Of a stretch of 64,000 bases of DNA, positions 20,439 to 30,991 are shown piece after piece. The translations under genes and the position numbers were made by a program. Source of the stretch: Polynucleobacter sp. 80A-SIGWE (GTDB taxonomy: Bacteria; Pseudomonadota; Gammaproteobacteria; Burkholderiales; Burkholderiaceae); the NCBI RefSeq assembly GCF_018882295.1, contig NZ_JACVOR010000002.1, forward strand, positions 806,001 to 870,000, written 5' to 3'. Within the stretch, counting starts at the first letter, position 1. Each line of letters starts with the position of its first letter. The notes below the pieces were generated by a model. That model made no database searches. It worked only from the letters and a program-made list of their open reading frames with translations, and was not told the DNA's origin.

Positions 20439-22361
20439 CTAGCTAGGCTCGGGTCCGACTTTCTGGGAAATATCCTGCTGGAGTCGGGCAACGAAGGCAT
20501 CAAGAGGCATTACGCCTAAATCAACTCCGCCACGGGCACGAACGGCCACCGAATTACTTTCTGCTTCTTTATCCCCTACAACTAACAAAAATGGGAGCTT
20601 CTGTAATGCGTGCTCGCGTATTTTATACGTAATTTTCTCATTCCGCAAATCCGATTCGACTCTAAACCCTTGTTTTTTCAGAGATTGCTGGACTTTTTGT
20701 GCGTATGCAGCGGAATTATCCGAGATATTGAGGACTACAGCCTGGGTCGGAGCAAGCCAAACCGGCATGTTTCCGGCGTGGTTTTCAATCAAAATACCGA
20801 TAAAACGCTCTAAAGAACCCACAATTGCCCTGTGAAGCATCACTGGAGCCTTGCGAGTGTTCTCTTCGGTGACGTATTCCGCACCTAAACGGGCTGGCAT
20901 CGAGAAATCCACCTGAATCGTGCCGCACTGCCAAGTACGTCCAATCGAGTCCTTGAGGTGATATTCGATCTTAGGACCGTAAAAAGCGCCCTCGCCTGGC
21001 AATTCTTCCCACTCTTGGCCAGAAGCAGTCAAGGCGCCACGTAAGGCAGCCTCGGCTTTGTCCCAAATCGCATCGTCACCAACACGCTTTGCTGGGCGCA
21101 AGGCTAATTTGACAGCTACCTCGGTAAATCCAAAATCTTTATAGACGTCGCGAACCGCTTTATCAAATGCAGCTACTTCTGACTGAATCTGATCTTCGGT
21201 ACAGAAAATATGGCCATCATCCTGTGTGAAGCCACGTACACGCATCAGACCATGCAATGCGCCTGATGGTTCATTACGATGACATTGACCGAACTCGCCG
21301 TAACGCAATGGCAACTCACGATAACTATGTAAGCCTGAGTTAAAAATCTGAACGTGTCCTGGGCAGTTCATCGGCTTTAATGCATAAGCGCGATTCTCTG
21401 ACTCGGTCGTAAACATGTTTTCTTTGTAGTTATCCCAGTGACCAGACTTTTCCCACAATCCACGATCGAGAATTTGTGGAGCCTTCACTTCTTGATAACC
21501 TTCGCGCTGATAAACGCGACGCATGTATTGTTCAACTTCTTGCCAAATTGACCAGCCTTTTGGATGCCAGAAAATTAAACCGGGCGCTTCAGGTTGGAAG
21601 TGGAATAAGTCTAAGAACTTACCGAGACGACGATGGTCGCGCTTCTCAGCCTCTTCAAGCATATGTAAATGTGCATCTTGATCTTCTTTTTTCAACCAAG
21701 CTGTACCGTAGATCCGTTGCAGCATCTCGTTCTTGCTATCGCCACGCCAGTAAGCGCCAGCAACGCTCAGAAGCTTAAATACCTTGAGCTTGCCAGTGGA
21801 TGGCACATGGGGCCCACGACATAAGTCGGTGAACTTACCTTCAGCATACAAAGACACATCCTCGCCTTGCGGAATGCTAGAAATAATTTCTGCTTTGTAG
21901 TTTTCGCCTTGATCTTTAAAAAACTTCACCGCTTCATCACGAGGCATCACTGTACGAATTACTGGCTCATCTTTTTTAGCCAGCTCAGCCATTTTCTTTT
22001 CAATCGCTACCAAGTCTTCCGGTGTGAATGCGCGATGAAATGAGAAGTCGTAATAGAAACCGTTTTCGATGACTGGGCCGATGGTGACTTGCGCTTCTGG
22101 GAAGAGTTCTTTAACGGCATAGGCTAACAAGTGCGCAGTGGAGTGACGAACAATCTCGAGAGCCTCTGGGCTTTTATCGGTAATGATTGCCAGTTGACTA
22201 TCTTTAACGATCACAAAACTGGCATCAACCATCTTGCCATCGACAATGCCACCGAGAGCGGCTTTGGCAAGACCGCTACCAATGCTTTGAGCAACATCGA
22301 GAACGCGAACGGGAGCATCAAACTCACGTTTAGATCCATCTGGCAGAGTAACTACAAGCAT
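20439..22361 (-). CDS. thrS: Threonine--tRNA ligase
   Basis: About 640 aa: TGS domain ([14 protein letters not shown]), second additional/editing domain with the HxxxH-type motif [10 protein letters not shown], class II catalytic core ([21 protein letters not shown]) and C-terminal anticodon-binding domain ([14 protein letters not shown]). The ATG at 22361 is taken as start; a GTG two codons upstream is possible. Leads the translation operon. Confidence 0.96.
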   Translation of the reverse strand: MLVVTLPDGSKREFDAPVRVLDVAQSIGSGLAKAALGGIVDGKMVDASFVIVKDSQLAIITDKSPEALEIVRHSTAHLLAYAVKELFPEAQVTIGPVIENGFYYDFSFHRAFTPEDLVAIEKKMAELAKKDEPVIRTVMPRDEAVKFFKDQGENYKAEIISSIPQGEDVSLYAEGKFTDLCRGPHVPSTGKLKVFKLLSVAGAYWRGDSKNEMLQRIYGTAWLKKEDQDAHLHMLEEAEKRDHRRLGKFLDLFHFQPEAPGLIFWHPKGWSIWQEVEQYMRRVYQREGYQEVKAPQILDRGLWEKSGHWDNYKENMFTTESENRAYALKPMNCPGHVQIFNSGLHSYRELPLRYGEFGQCHRNEPSGALHGLMRVRGFTQDDGHIFCTEDQIQSEVAAFDKAVRDVYKDFGFTEVAVKLALRPAKRVGDDAIWDKAEAALRGALTASGQEWEELPGEGAFYGPKIEYHLKDSIGRTWQCGTIQVDFSMPARLGAEYVTEENTRKAPVMLHRAIVGSLERFIGILIENHAGNMPVWLAPTQAVVLNISDNSAAYAQKVQQSLKKQGFRVESDLRNEKITYKIREHALQKLPFLLVVGDKEAESNSVAVRARGGVDLGVMPLDAFVARLQQDISQKVGPEPS

Positions 22362-22474
22362 GACCACCCCATCTTATTAAGATTCAGTCGATTGACTGAT
22401 GTACTGCATAACATCCACCAAAAAGAAAGCGCGGGAGCTTTTCGGCAACCGCGCACTTTTGGGTCTTTATTCGT

Positions 22475-22551
22475 TGGTAGGCTCGATTGGACTCGAACCA
22501 ACGACCCCCACCATGTCAAGGTGGTGCTCTAACCAGCTGAGCTACGAGCCT
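22475..22551 (-). tRNA. tRNA-Val (anticodon GAC)
   Basis: 77-nt cloverleaf, acceptor AGGCTCG/CGAGCCT, anticodon stem CCACC/GGTGG with loop TTGACAT (anticodon GAC), T-arm GGTTCGAGTCC and encoded CCA. Lies between relA and thrS on the same strand. Confidence 0.95.
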
Positions 22552-22569
22552 ATATAGCCATAGAGTTTA

Positions 22570-24606
22570 TCACCGGCGGCGCACCTGGGTCACCCCTTTG
22601 ACCTCTTCGAGACTGTTTTGAACCAAACGCAAGGCTTCTGAGTCTTTAATTTCCACAGTCAATAGGATTTGAGCAAGGCCACGCTTGGCAGATTTACGCA
22701 AGTCAATGACGTGGACGCCCTGTCTTGTCAGGATTTCAAACAATTCGCGCATGAGCTCAGGGCGATCCAGCCCAGTTACCGCTAAATCGGCCGGAAATAC
22801 CCGTTTTGCATCACCCGTAGGTAAGGCTTCTGTAGAAGCTGCATTCCAAGCAGTTTGAATGACACGCTCTGGAGCTCGCTCCAACAAACCTCTAAACGTT
22901 TTGCAAGATCGACGATGTATAGAAACACCTCGGCCTTGAGTTACAAAACCTGCAATCGCATCCGGTGGCACCGGTCTGCAGCATCGTGCCAACTGGGTCA
23001 ACAATGAATCCACTCCAACCACCAAAACATCGCCTGCTTGACCGTGCTTGCGAGTGCTTTGCTTCAGAATAATTTCCGGAGCTGGGGCAATCGCTTTAGC
23101 CTCTGGCTTTTGCTCAGCTTTGACATCGGCAGACTTAGCGCCTGCCTCTTCATCATCTAAAGCGTTAAACCAAGCTCGCACACGAGTGCGGGCACGCTGT
23201 GAGCGCAAATAGTTGCGGTTAGGGCTTATCCAATCGCGAGATGGTCCGCCATGCTTGACGGCAATGATTTCAATTGTTTGGCCATTCTGCAAAGGCGTAT
23301 CCAGGGGAACCATCGCACCGTCGACTCGAGCGCCACGACAGCGATGACCCAGATCGGTATGAACAGCATATGCAAAGTCGATGGGGGATGAGCCCTTCTC
23401 TAATGAAATCACTTTACCCAGCGGAGTGAGAACATAAATATGGTCATCAATCTCGTGGTGCTTCAATTGCTCCCAAGCATCTTCTTTCCAGGAGATGAGC
23501 TGTCTTGCCCAAGCAATCTGACGCTCATAGGCTACTGCTGCACTATGTGTACCAGTTTGATGATTTGGGTTTGGCATGCTTGAGCTGCTGGATGTGGGTT
23601 TATTTTTTGGCGGTGTTGCAGCCCCAACATAAGCACCCTCTTTATAGCGCCAGTGTGCAGCCAGGCCATACTCAGCTTGTTGATGCATTTCATTGGTACG
23701 CACCTGAATTTCAAATGCGGTGCCATTCTCGTCCATCACTACGGTATGCAAGGATTGATAGCCATTGGGTTTAGGCCTAGCGATGTAATCGTCAAACTCA
23801 CGTGGGACTGGCTGCCAAACGTTATGCACTATTCCTAAAATAGCGTAGCAAGATTTAACGTCCTCAACGAGAACTCTAAATGCTCTGACGTCATAGAGAT
23901 TAGCAAAGTCGAGTGACTTGCCTTGCATCTTTTTCCAAATACTGTAGATGTGCTTTGGGCGACCCTGCACTTCACCTTGAATATGCGCGGCATTTAATTC
24001 TTCTTTGAGCTTTCTGACAATCTGCTCGATAAAAGATTCACGCTCAATACGCTTGCCATCCAGCATCTTGGCGATGTCGCGATAGACCTCAGGGGAAAGA
24101 ACTCGAAACGCCAAGTCTTCCATCTCCCATTTCATTTGCCAAATACCAAGGCGATTAGCTAATGAGGCGTCAATGTTCAGAATCTCTTGCGCCCAAGCTT
24201 TTGGCATCTCCAACTTTTCTTGAGCAACCCAACGCAGCGTTTGCAGGCGAGAAGCAAGATAGATGAGAACGACGCGTAAGTCATCGCCAAAGGCGAGCAA
24301 CATCTTCCTGAGCATTTCTTCTTGCCCAGAAATACTTAGACCGCCATCATTGCGAACTAGCTTGGCCTGAGCCTGCCTGAGGCCACGGTATCCAATTAGG
24401 AGCTTGGCTGACTCATCACCTATGAGCTTAGTCAGCGCTTCTTTGCCATGGGTGCGCGCAATATTAGTTGCGGCGGTTAGCGTAGCCTCATCAAGATGAA
24501 GCTGCTTAAGAATGCTGAGAACACCCGCGGCATGATTTTCTGAGGGCTCACCATACCAGCCATCAACAATTTTGACGCTCTCAGATGCATTGCCAACATT
24601 GGACAT
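22570..24606 (-). CDS. relA: (p)ppGpp synthetase RelA
   Basis: 678 aa. The N-terminal region matches RelA/SpoT but lacks the HD hydrolase signature. The synthetase domain contains the EFDDY motif at residues 270-274 (ExDD type, characteristic of monofunctional RelA, not the RxKD of SpoT) and RPKPNGYQSLHTVV. A TGS domain (HIYVLTPLGKVISL) and C-terminal ACT domain (DLAVTGLDRPELMRELFEIL) follow. Makes the stringent-response alarmone on stalled ribosomes. The Ser-rich stretch near residue 345 is a non-conserved linker. Confidence 0.94.
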   Translation of the reverse strand: MSNVGNASESVKIVDGWYGEPSENHAAGVLSILKQLHLDEATLTAATNIARTHGKEALTKLIGDESAKLLIGYRGLRQAQAKLVRNDGGLSISGQEEMLRKMLLAFGDDLRVVLIYLASRLQTLRWVAQEKLEMPKAWAQEILNIDASLANRLGIWQMKWEMEDLAFRVLSPEVYRDIAKMLDGKRIERESFIEQIVRKLKEELNAAHIQGEVQGRPKHIYSIWKKMQGKSLDFANLYDVRAFRVLVEDVKSCYAILGIVHNVWQPVPREFDDYIARPKPNGYQSLHTVVMDENGTAFEIQVRTNEMHQQAEYGLAAHWRYKEGAYVGAATPPKNKPTSSSSSMPNPNHQTGTHSAAVAYERQIAWARQLISWKEDAWEQLKHHEIDDHIYVLTPLGKVISLEKGSSPIDFAYAVHTDLGHRCRGARVDGAMVPLDTPLQNGQTIEIIAVKHGGPSRDWISPNRNYLRSQRARTRVRAWFNALDDEEAGAKSADVKAEQKPEAKAIAPAPEIILKQSTRKHGQAGDVLVVGVDSLLTQLARCCRPVPPDAIAGFVTQGRGVSIHRRSCKTFRGLLERAPERVIQTAWNAASTEALPTGDAKRVFPADLAVTGLDRPELMRELFEILTRQGVHVIDLRKSAKRGLAQILLTVEIKDSEALRLVQNSLEEVKGVTQVRRR

Positions 24607-24621
24607 GGGCGACTAAAGTCC

Positions 24622-26442
24622 TTAACTAAAGAATTCTTTTGCTAGAGCAACTTGTTCTGACTTCACAAAAGCAGGCGCATGCCCTACCCCTGGAATTTCA
24701 ATACTGCGAATGTATGGGTTGACCTTGCACATCTCCGCCACTGTTTTAGCTGAGAGCAAATCCGATTCGCCACCACGCACAATCAACATCGGGATATGGA
24801 TTTGTTTAAAGGCGTGCCACATCGCCATCTCCCCTGCCTTTGCCATAATCGGATTTACCGAAGCAAACGGCACAGAAATATCCGGGTCATAGTGCATAAC
24901 CCAGAGGCCATCCTTTTGAACTAGCATTGGCCCGTTATAAATTTCCCACTCTTCTGGCGTATGACTACCAAATGATGCGCAGATCTCATTTAGGCGTTGC
25001 AAGGCATCCGAACGATTAGTAAAAGTAAATGGTTGACCAACGTAAGAACCTAAGCGCTTAATTGCCTCTGGCTCAATACGTGGACCGACATCATTAATTA
25101 ACATGCGACGGATTGGATTCTTGGGCATTGAGGCGTAGACCATACCGATCAGGCCACCCATAGAAGTTCCAAACCAATCTACTTGTGTAACACCAAGTTG
25201 TTTAATCAAGCACGCCATGTCTGCTACGTATTGCGGCACGGCATACAACATAGGATTCTTAAGGCGATCAGATTCGCCACGACCGACCACATCAGGACAG
25301 ACTACGTAGTAATCATTACTCATCGCCTCTGCAAGGGTTTTGAAATCACTACCCCTGCGAGTTAAGCCATGAACACAAACCAATACCTTTGGATTACTCG
25401 GATTTCCCCAAGCGTGATAGGCCATACGATGCGGACCATCAGGACTAGTGCAAGTTACAAAGAAGGTATCGCCGTGATGAGTCACATTCGGCTTTTTAAT
25501 CTCATCGTTCAAATGCTCATCATGGGTATGCTCATCTGCCATGCCGGCAATTTCAGGCTGCAGAGTGACATGATCAATACCATGCTTGTCTAAGAGCATC
25601 GTATTGATGCGCGTCATGATGTCTGGCCACTCATTCATCTGCTCGATTTCAATATGACCAATCAAAGCTGGAAAGCTAGGCGTCATTTCCCACACATGTA
25701 AATCATGAACGGCCAAGACACCTGGAACCTTTTTAAGATCACTACCCACTTGTAGATAGTCAATATGTAGCGGCACCCCTTCCATCAAGAAGTGATAGGA
25801 CTCACGCAAGATGGAAACGGTAGACTTCAAAATCAGCAGCGAAACCAGAATAGAAAGAATCGCATCAATCGGCATCCAACCAGTTAGCTGAATCACGACA
25901 CCAGCAATCAGGGCGGCGATAGAGCCCAATAGATCGCCCATCACATGAACCAGTGCAGCACGGGTATTAACGCTCTTTTTGTCGCGTGACAACACCCAAG
26001 CAACAACAATGTTCATTAACAAGCCAATGGCTGCGACTACGGTAACAGTTAAGCCATCTACATTATGTGGATCATAAAAACGACTAACTGCCTCAACCAT
26101 AATCCAAACGACTAGGGCCAACATCGCAATGCTGTTAACAAATGCCGCTAAGGCTTCAGCCCTTCCGAAACCAAACGAATGTTTAGGCGATGGCGGACGA
26201 CGAGAAATAATTTGAGCTAATAAAGCCAAGCCTAATGCAGCTGCATCCGTCACCATATGACCTGCGTCCGAGATCAAGGCTAATGAATTTGCAAAATAAG
26301 CTGCAGCGCCCTCTACTCCGGAAAAACCTAATGTCAGAACTAAAGCAATGAGGAGGAGGTTTTGATTGGAGACCTGCTTGGCATGGGAATGCTTAGCATC
26401 ACCCTGCTTATGTGCATGAAGCGAATGATCAACAGCACTCAT
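24622..26442 (-). CDS. Fusion: cation diffusion facilitator transporter + alpha/beta hydrolase
   Basis: 606 aa in one uninterrupted frame. Residues 25-296 are a complete CDF (CzcD/ZitB-like) metal/proton antiporter: His-rich N-terminus, six predicted membrane segments, metal-site motifs SDAGHMVTDAAAL and HVMGDLLGS, and a cytoplasmic domain (VHDLHVWEMTPSFPALIGHI). Residues 297-320 form a His/Asp/Glu-rich linker. Residues 321-606 are a full alpha/beta hydrolase with oxyanion segment VCVHGLTRRGSDF, nucleophile Ser427 in GTSMGG and the terminal GVGHAPAF His. The hydrolase would lie on the cytoplasmic side. No stop or frameshift separates the halves; an internal start near Met301 could also give free hydrolase. 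Metal and ester substrates unknown. Confidence 0.88.
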   Translation of the reverse strand: MSAVDHSLHAHKQGDAKHSHAKQVSNQNLLLIALVLTLGFSGVEGAAAYFANSLALISDAGHMVTDAAALGLALLAQIISRRPPSPKHSFGFGRAEALAAFVNSIAMLALVVWIMVEAVSRFYDPHNVDGLTVTVVAAIGLLMNIVVAWVLSRDKKSVNTRAALVHVMGDLLGSIAALIAGVVIQLTGWMPIDAILSILVSLLILKSTVSILRESYHFLMEGVPLHIDYLQVGSDLKKVPGVLAVHDLHVWEMTPSFPALIGHIEIEQMNEWPDIMTRINTMLLDKHGIDHVTLQPEIAGMADEHTHDEHLNDEIKKPNVTHHGDTFFVTCTSPDGPHRMAYHAWGNPSNPKVLVCVHGLTRRGSDFKTLAEAMSNDYYVVCPDVVGRGESDRLKNPMLYAVPQYVADMACLIKQLGVTQVDWFGTSMGGLIGMVYASMPKNPIRRMLINDVGPRIEPEAIKRLGSYVGQPFTFTNRSDALQRLNEICASFGSHTPEEWEIYNGPMLVQKDGLWVMHYDPDISVPFASVNPIMAKAGEMAMWHAFKQIHIPMLIVRGGESDLLSAKTVAEMCKVNPYIRSIEIPGVGHAPAFVKSEQVALAKEFFS

Positions 26443-26463
26443 AAAAGGCTCTTTAGAAATAGA

Positions 26464-26490
26464 AATGGGGTCATTGACCCCATTATTTCA
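26464..26490 (-). terminator. Possible terminator after the CoA-transferase genes
   Basis: AATGGGGTC (26464-26472) pairs with GACCCCATT (26476-26484) around a 3-nt loop; read on the minus strand it is followed by TCTATTTC, a weak T-tract. Confidence 0.55.
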
Positions 26491-26507
26491 CTATCCGATG
26501 AAAAAGG

Positions 26508-27158
26508 TTAGAAACCTGTTGTATCGACAGGGGCACCTGTTTTAGATATGACTTCTTCCTTGCTTACGCCTGGTGCCAACTCCACCAACTTCAAGCCCTT
26601 AGGCGTGATATCGAGGACGCAAAGGTCGGTAATGATGCGACTAATTACACCCACACCAGTTAATGGCAATGTGCACTTAGGCAAAATCTTCATTTCTTCT
26701 GTGCCGTCTTTCTTCTTGGCAACGTGCTCCATCAAGACAACTACATGCTTTACGCCAGCAACCAAGTCCATGGCGCCGCCCATACCTTTAACCATCTTGC
26801 CTGGAATCATCCAGTTCGCTAAGTCGCCATACTCACTTACCTGCATAGCACCCAAAATCGCAATATTGATTTTTCCACCACGAATCATTCCAAATGAATC
26901 TGCGGAAGAAAAGATGGATGAGCCCGGCAAAGTAGTAATCGTTTGCTTACCGGCATTGATCAAATCAGCATCAATTGTTTCTTCAGTTGGAAATGGGCCA
27001 ATACCCAATAAACCATTTTCAGATTGAAGCCATACTTCCATATCTTTTGGTACATAGTTTGCGACTAGGGTTGGCATGCCAATACCCAAGTTCACGTAGT
27101 AACCATCTTTTAGCTCTTTAGCAGCACGTGCTGCCATTTCTTCTCTATTCCAAGGCAT
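26508..27158 (-). CDS. scoB: 3-oxoacid CoA-transferase subunit B
   Basis: 216 aa. [15 protein letters not shown] near the N-terminus and [10 protein letters not shown] carrying the catalytic Glu of class I CoA-transferases, followed by [19 protein letters not shown]. Together with subunit A it moves CoA from succinyl-CoA to acetoacetate (or a similar 3-oxoacid). Lies 50 bp after scoA. Confidence 0.92.
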   Translation of the reverse strand: MPWNREEMAARAAKELKDGYYVNLGIGMPTLVANYVPKDMEVWLQSENGLLGIGPFPTEETIDADLINAGKQTITTLPGSSIFSSADSFGMIRGGKINIAILGAMQVSEYGDLANWMIPGKMVKGMGGAMDLVAGVKHVVVLMEHVAKKKDGTEEMKILPKCTLPLTGVGVISRIITDLCVLDITPKGLKLVELAPGVSKEEVISKTGAPVDTTGF

Positions 27159-27208
27159 GTCGATCTTCCTAAATATTCTGTACGGTGTATGGACTTAACT
27201 ATTAGAAG

Positions 27209-27907
27209 TTAAGCCTTTGATAAAGTGCGCTGCTCAATACGCTTCTCAGGCTCAGTGTTGAGCACCAAGCGATGCACGTAGATGCCTGGCGTATGAATCT
27301 GATCCGGATCCAATTCGCCGTTCTCCACAATCTCTTCCACTTCAGCAACAGTGATCTTGCCTGCCATTGCGACAACTGGATTGAAGTTGCGAGCGGTATA
27401 GCGATACACCAGATTGCCAGATTTATCGGCTTTCCATGCTTTCACTAGAGAAATATCGGAAACGATTGAACGCTCCATGATGTATTTCTCACCATCAAAT
27501 TCTTTTTCTTCTTTACCTTCAGCAACTAAAGTGCCCACACCTGTTTTGGTGTAGAAAGCCGGAATACCGCAACCGCCTGCACGCAACTTTTCTGCCAAGG
27601 TTCCTTGCGGAGTAAATTCCAGCTCAAGCTCGCCAGCTAAAAACTGACGCTCAAACTCTTTGTTCTCACCTACATAAGATGCAACCATCTTCTTTACTTG
27701 TCTTGAATTCAATAGCAAACCCAAACCAAAGCCATCTACCCCGGCATTATTAGCAATCGCTGTCAGATTTTGCGCACCAAGATCCTTAACCGCTTGAATC
27801 AAGGCTTCAGGAATGCCACACAAACCAAAACCGCCAACGGCGAGCTTCTGGCCATCTTTCAAGATATCCCGCAGGGCATCTACAGCTGATGGGTAAGTCT
27901 TATTCAT
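27209..27907 (-). CDS. scoA: 3-oxoacid CoA-transferase subunit A
   Basis: 232 aa with the class I CoA-transferase A signature [13 protein letters not shown] and the [12 protein letters not shown] segment. First gene of the scoAB pair, divergent from the ETF-ubiquinone oxidoreductase gene across about 205 bp that must hold both promoters. The pairing fits use of ketone bodies or storage-polymer breakdown products. Confidence 0.92.
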   Translation of the reverse strand: MNKTYPSAVDALRDILKDGQKLAVGGFGLCGIPEALIQAVKDLGAQNLTAIANNAGVDGFGLGLLLNSRQVKKMVASYVGENKEFERQFLAGELELEFTPQGTLAEKLRAGGCGIPAFYTKTGVGTLVAEGKEEKEFDGEKYIMERSIVSDISLVKAWKADKSGNLVYRYTARNFNPVVAMAGKITVAEVEEIVENGELDPDQIHTPGIYVHRLVLNTEPEKRIEQRTLSKA

Positions 27908-28112
27908 AAATTCGTCCTAATATTGCCAAAAAGGGTAAAAAAGCAATCATAACGCTTTAGCCTCTCAAGCCCGTTAGCATTGGGCACCAACCTGGTTTTT
28001 CCAGCTTAGAACTAAACTATGGGTGTGTCTGGGGCTATATAAATAGCAGAAATGCTTAAAACGCCCCAAATACCTTAAGCACCCTATTTATAAGCATCGC
28101 CGGAGAAATCAA

Positions 28113-29783
28113 ATGACTGCCCAGGAATTGCTCGAACAGTTTGGCCCTAGAGAATCGATGGACTACGACCTAGTCATCGTAGGTGGTGGCCCAGCAGGCT
28201 TATCTGCAGCTATTAAAGCAAAACAGTTAGTCAATGAGTCCGGCAAAGAGATTAGCGTTTGCGTTCTCGAAAAGGGATCTGAAATCGGCGCACATATTCT
28301 GTCTGGCGCAGTAATGGACCCCAAGGCGCTTACCGAACTCTTCCCCAACTGGAAAGAGCTAGGAGCACCACTCGATACCGAAGTTAGTCAAGATCAGTTT
28401 TTATTTCTGACAAAAGACAGCTCATTCCAAGTTCCGAATTGGATGCTGCCCCACTGCTTTAAGAATGAAGGTAACTATATTGTTAGCTTAGCCAATGTCA
28501 CTCGCTGGCTAGGTCAACAAGCCGAGAATCTCGGTGTAGAAATTTTCCCGGGCTTTCCTGCTGCAGAAATTCTGTACAACGACCAAGGCGCAGTTTGTGG
28601 CGTCATTACAGGTGCAATGGGTTTAGACAAAGAAGGTCAGCCTACTGATCAATTTCAACTCGGCATGGAATTGCGTGCTAAATACACTCTGTTCGCCGAA
28701 GGTTCACGCGGACATTTAGGCAAGCAACTCATTAGCAAGTTTGAGCTGGATAAAGATGTTGATCCACAAAGCTACGGCATTGGCATTAAAGAGTTATGGG
28801 AAGTTGAACCCTCTAAGAGTAAACCCGGTCTAGTGGTTCACACCGCTGGCTGGCCATTAGAGAGCGATACCTATGGTGGCTCATTCTTGTATCACTTAGG
28901 TGACAACAAAGTGGCTGTTGGCTTAGTAGTAGGCCTCTCTTATAAGAACCCCTACCTCTCACCATTTGAAGAGTTCCAGCGCTATAAGTTGCACCCAAAG
29001 ATTCGTGAGACTTTTGAAGGCGGTAAACGCTTGGCCTATGGTGCGCGCGCACTCACGGCGGGTGGCTTAAATAGCTTACCTAAAACTGTTTTCCCTGGTG
29101 GCGCATTGATTGGTTGTGATGCTGGTTTCTTAAACGCATCACGTATCAAAGGAAGTCATGCAGCCATTAAGACCGGCATGCTTGCCGCTGAAGCTGCTAT
29201 TGCCGCACTTGCTGAGAATCGCTCTGCTGATGTGTTGGCTGCCTATCCAAATGCATTTAAAAATAGCTGGCTTCATACGGAGTTAAGTCAGGCGCGCAAC
29301 TTTAAGCCATGGATGTCAAAAGGTTTGTATTTAGGCACCCTCATGGTTGGCCTTGAACAAAAGCTTTTGGGTGGCAACATGCCTTGGACGATTCATTTAA
29401 AGCATGCAGATCATGAGTGTCTTGAACCAGCAGTGCAGCACCAACCAATCGACTATCCAAAGCCCGATGGCAAGATTACATTTGATCGCCTCTCATCCGT
29501 ATTTATCTCCAATACGAATCATGCTGAGAATCAACCTATCCACCTCACCTTAAAAGATGCATCGGTACCAGTCAGCTTGAATCTCAAAACCTACGCAGGT
29601 CCAGAGCAACGTTACTGCCCTGCTGGCGTGTATGAGTATGTAGAAAAAGATGGTCAAGCGCAGTTGCAAATTAATTCGCAAAACTGTGTGCACTGCAAGA
29701 CTTGCGATATCAAGGACCCAAGTCAAAACATTATTTGGATTACCCCTGAAGGCGGTGGCGGCCCTAACTACGGATCAATGTAG
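28113..29783 (+). CDS. Electron transfer flavoprotein-ubiquinone oxidoreductase
   Basis: 556 aa. FAD-binding VIVGGGPAGLSAAI near residue 22, the ETF-QO segment GAHILSGAVMDPKAL, and a C-terminal 4Fe-4S domain whose Cys ligands are in YCPAGVYEY and QNCVHCKTCDIKDPSQNI. Passes electrons from ETF (fatty and amino acid dehydrogenases) to ubiquinone at the inner membrane. Monocistronic; converges on the MFS gene with only 23 bp between stops and no clear terminator. Confidence 0.95.
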   Translation: MTAQELLEQFGPRESMDYDLVIVGGGPAGLSAAIKAKQLVNESGKEISVCVLEKGSEIGAHILSGAVMDPKALTELFPNWKELGAPLDTEVSQDQFLFLTKDSSFQVPNWMLPHCFKNEGNYIVSLANVTRWLGQQAENLGVEIFPGFPAAEILYNDQGAVCGVITGAMGLDKEGQPTDQFQLGMELRAKYTLFAEGSRGHLGKQLISKFELDKDVDPQSYGIGIKELWEVEPSKSKPGLVVHTAGWPLESDTYGGSFLYHLGDNKVAVGLVVGLSYKNPYLSPFEEFQRYKLHPKIRETFEGGKRLAYGARALTAGGLNSLPKTVFPGGALIGCDAGFLNASRIKGSHAAIKTGMLAAEAAIAALAENRSADVLAAYPNAFKNSWLHTELSQARNFKPWMSKGLYLGTLMVGLEQKLLGGNMPWTIHLKHADHECLEPAVQHQPIDYPKPDGKITFDRLSSVFISNTNHAENQPIHLTLKDASVPVSLNLKTYAGPEQRYCPAGVYEYVEKDGQAQLQINSQNCVHCKTCDIKDPSQNIIWITPEGGGGPNYGSM

Positions 29784-29806
29784 AGATGGTTGTTTTGAGT
29801 TTTTTG

Positions 29807-30964
29807 CTATCTAGCTGGGTAGTGGCGAGGACGCAGCTTTCCAATCGCCATACCCGCTAGACCACAGGCTAAAGCCGACATCACAAACACATTGCGTGGC
29901 TGAGTAGCATCCCATAACCAACCAGCAACCAAGCCCCCTAGCGTTCCACCTAAGCCGTAAGATACTGTTGCCATCAATGCCTGGCCTCGTGCCTGAAGTG
30001 GGCCAGTAAACCAGCGTTGCAATAACTTAGTTGCGGCACTGTGGTGCGCACCAAAAGTACCCGCATGCATTAGCTGAGCCAGAATCAATACCCAAGTCAC
30101 TGGGAAGAATGCAATCAAGATAAAGCGGAATACACCAATACCAAAGGCAATTTGCAAAACAACTTCGGCATCTAAGCGACTTAGCACTTTGCTTTGGAAG
30201 TAGAAGAAGATCACTTCCGCACCAACGCCCAAAGCCCAGAACAAACCGATCTGGAATTTATCGTAGCCTAGATCCGCTAAGTAAAGTGAATAGAACACAT
30301 ACAAAGCGGCATGCGCAAAGATCATAAAAAATCCAGAGAGCAAGAACCAGCGCACATCAGGATTGAATAAAACAATTAGGAGTTCGCCCTTGACCATCTT
30401 GCGACGCTCCATCTTCGGCTCATGCAAGCGAAAGGTAACTAGTGCCAAGAAGATCAAAATTACCGCGCCCACGATAGGGTAAAGCTCAATACCTTTACGC
30501 TGAAATAGCTCGCCGGCAAATAAGACCATGGCAATAAAACCAATTGAGCCCCATAAGCGTAGGCGGCCATAGCGCTTATCAAATGAATTGTCTTTAAATA
30601 AAGCGTGTACCGTAGCCGACTCACCCAAGGGCATCAGGCTGCTGAGGATAGTGTGGAGTACAAACATCCAAATGAAGAATGCAATGTAACTTTGTAGGAA
30701 AAAAATACTTAAGAAAGTGACTGCAGCCAGGCAGGCGCAAAAGCGAATGATTCTGATCCGATCGGATAGATAGTCAGACAACCATCCCCAAGAGAATGGG
30801 CCGACTATTCGCGTAATTTGCAGCATGGACATTAAGACTGCGATCTCGATAACGCTAAAGCCACGATCGAGAAAAAAGAGACTGGCGTAAGGAGATACTA
30901 GGCCAACGTAAGCGAAATATAAAAAGAAAAAGGACCCGAAGGCCCAACGCACTGAAGGTGTCAT
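29807..30964 (-). CDS. MFS transporter (HcaT/LacY-like MFS_1-like group)
   Basis: 385 aa with about 12 hydrophobic segments. YFAYVGLVSPYASLFF in helix 1 and the loop GWLSDYLSDRIRI between helices 2 and 3 are characteristic of the MFS_1-like family that includes the 3-phenylpropionate permease HcaT. Substrate not predictable. Starts 28 bp after aroC on the same strand, so possibly cotranscribed. Confidence 0.85.
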   Translation of the reverse strand: MTPSVRWAFGSFFFLYFAYVGLVSPYASLFFLDRGFSVIEIAVLMSMLQITRIVGPFSWGWLSDYLSDRIRIIRFCACLAAVTFLSIFFLQSYIAFFIWMFVLHTILSSLMPLGESATVHALFKDNSFDKRYGRLRLWGSIGFIAMVLFAGELFQRKGIELYPIVGAVILIFLALVTFRLHEPKMERRKMVKGELLIVLFNPDVRWFLLSGFFMIFAHAALYVFYSLYLADLGYDKFQIGLFWALGVGAEVIFFYFQSKVLSRLDAEVVLQIAFGIGVFRFILIAFFPVTWVLILAQLMHAGTFGAHHSAATKLLQRWFTGPLQARGQALMATVSYGLGGTLGGLVAGWLWDATQPRNVFVMSALACGLAGMAIGKLRPRHYPAR

Positions 30965-30991
30965 TTTCTTTTTCTTGGCTGAATATTGTTA

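Noticed and set aside
22570-24606. Bifunctional SpoT
   Set aside because: The EFDDY motif and absence of an HD hydrolase signature point to monofunctional RelA.
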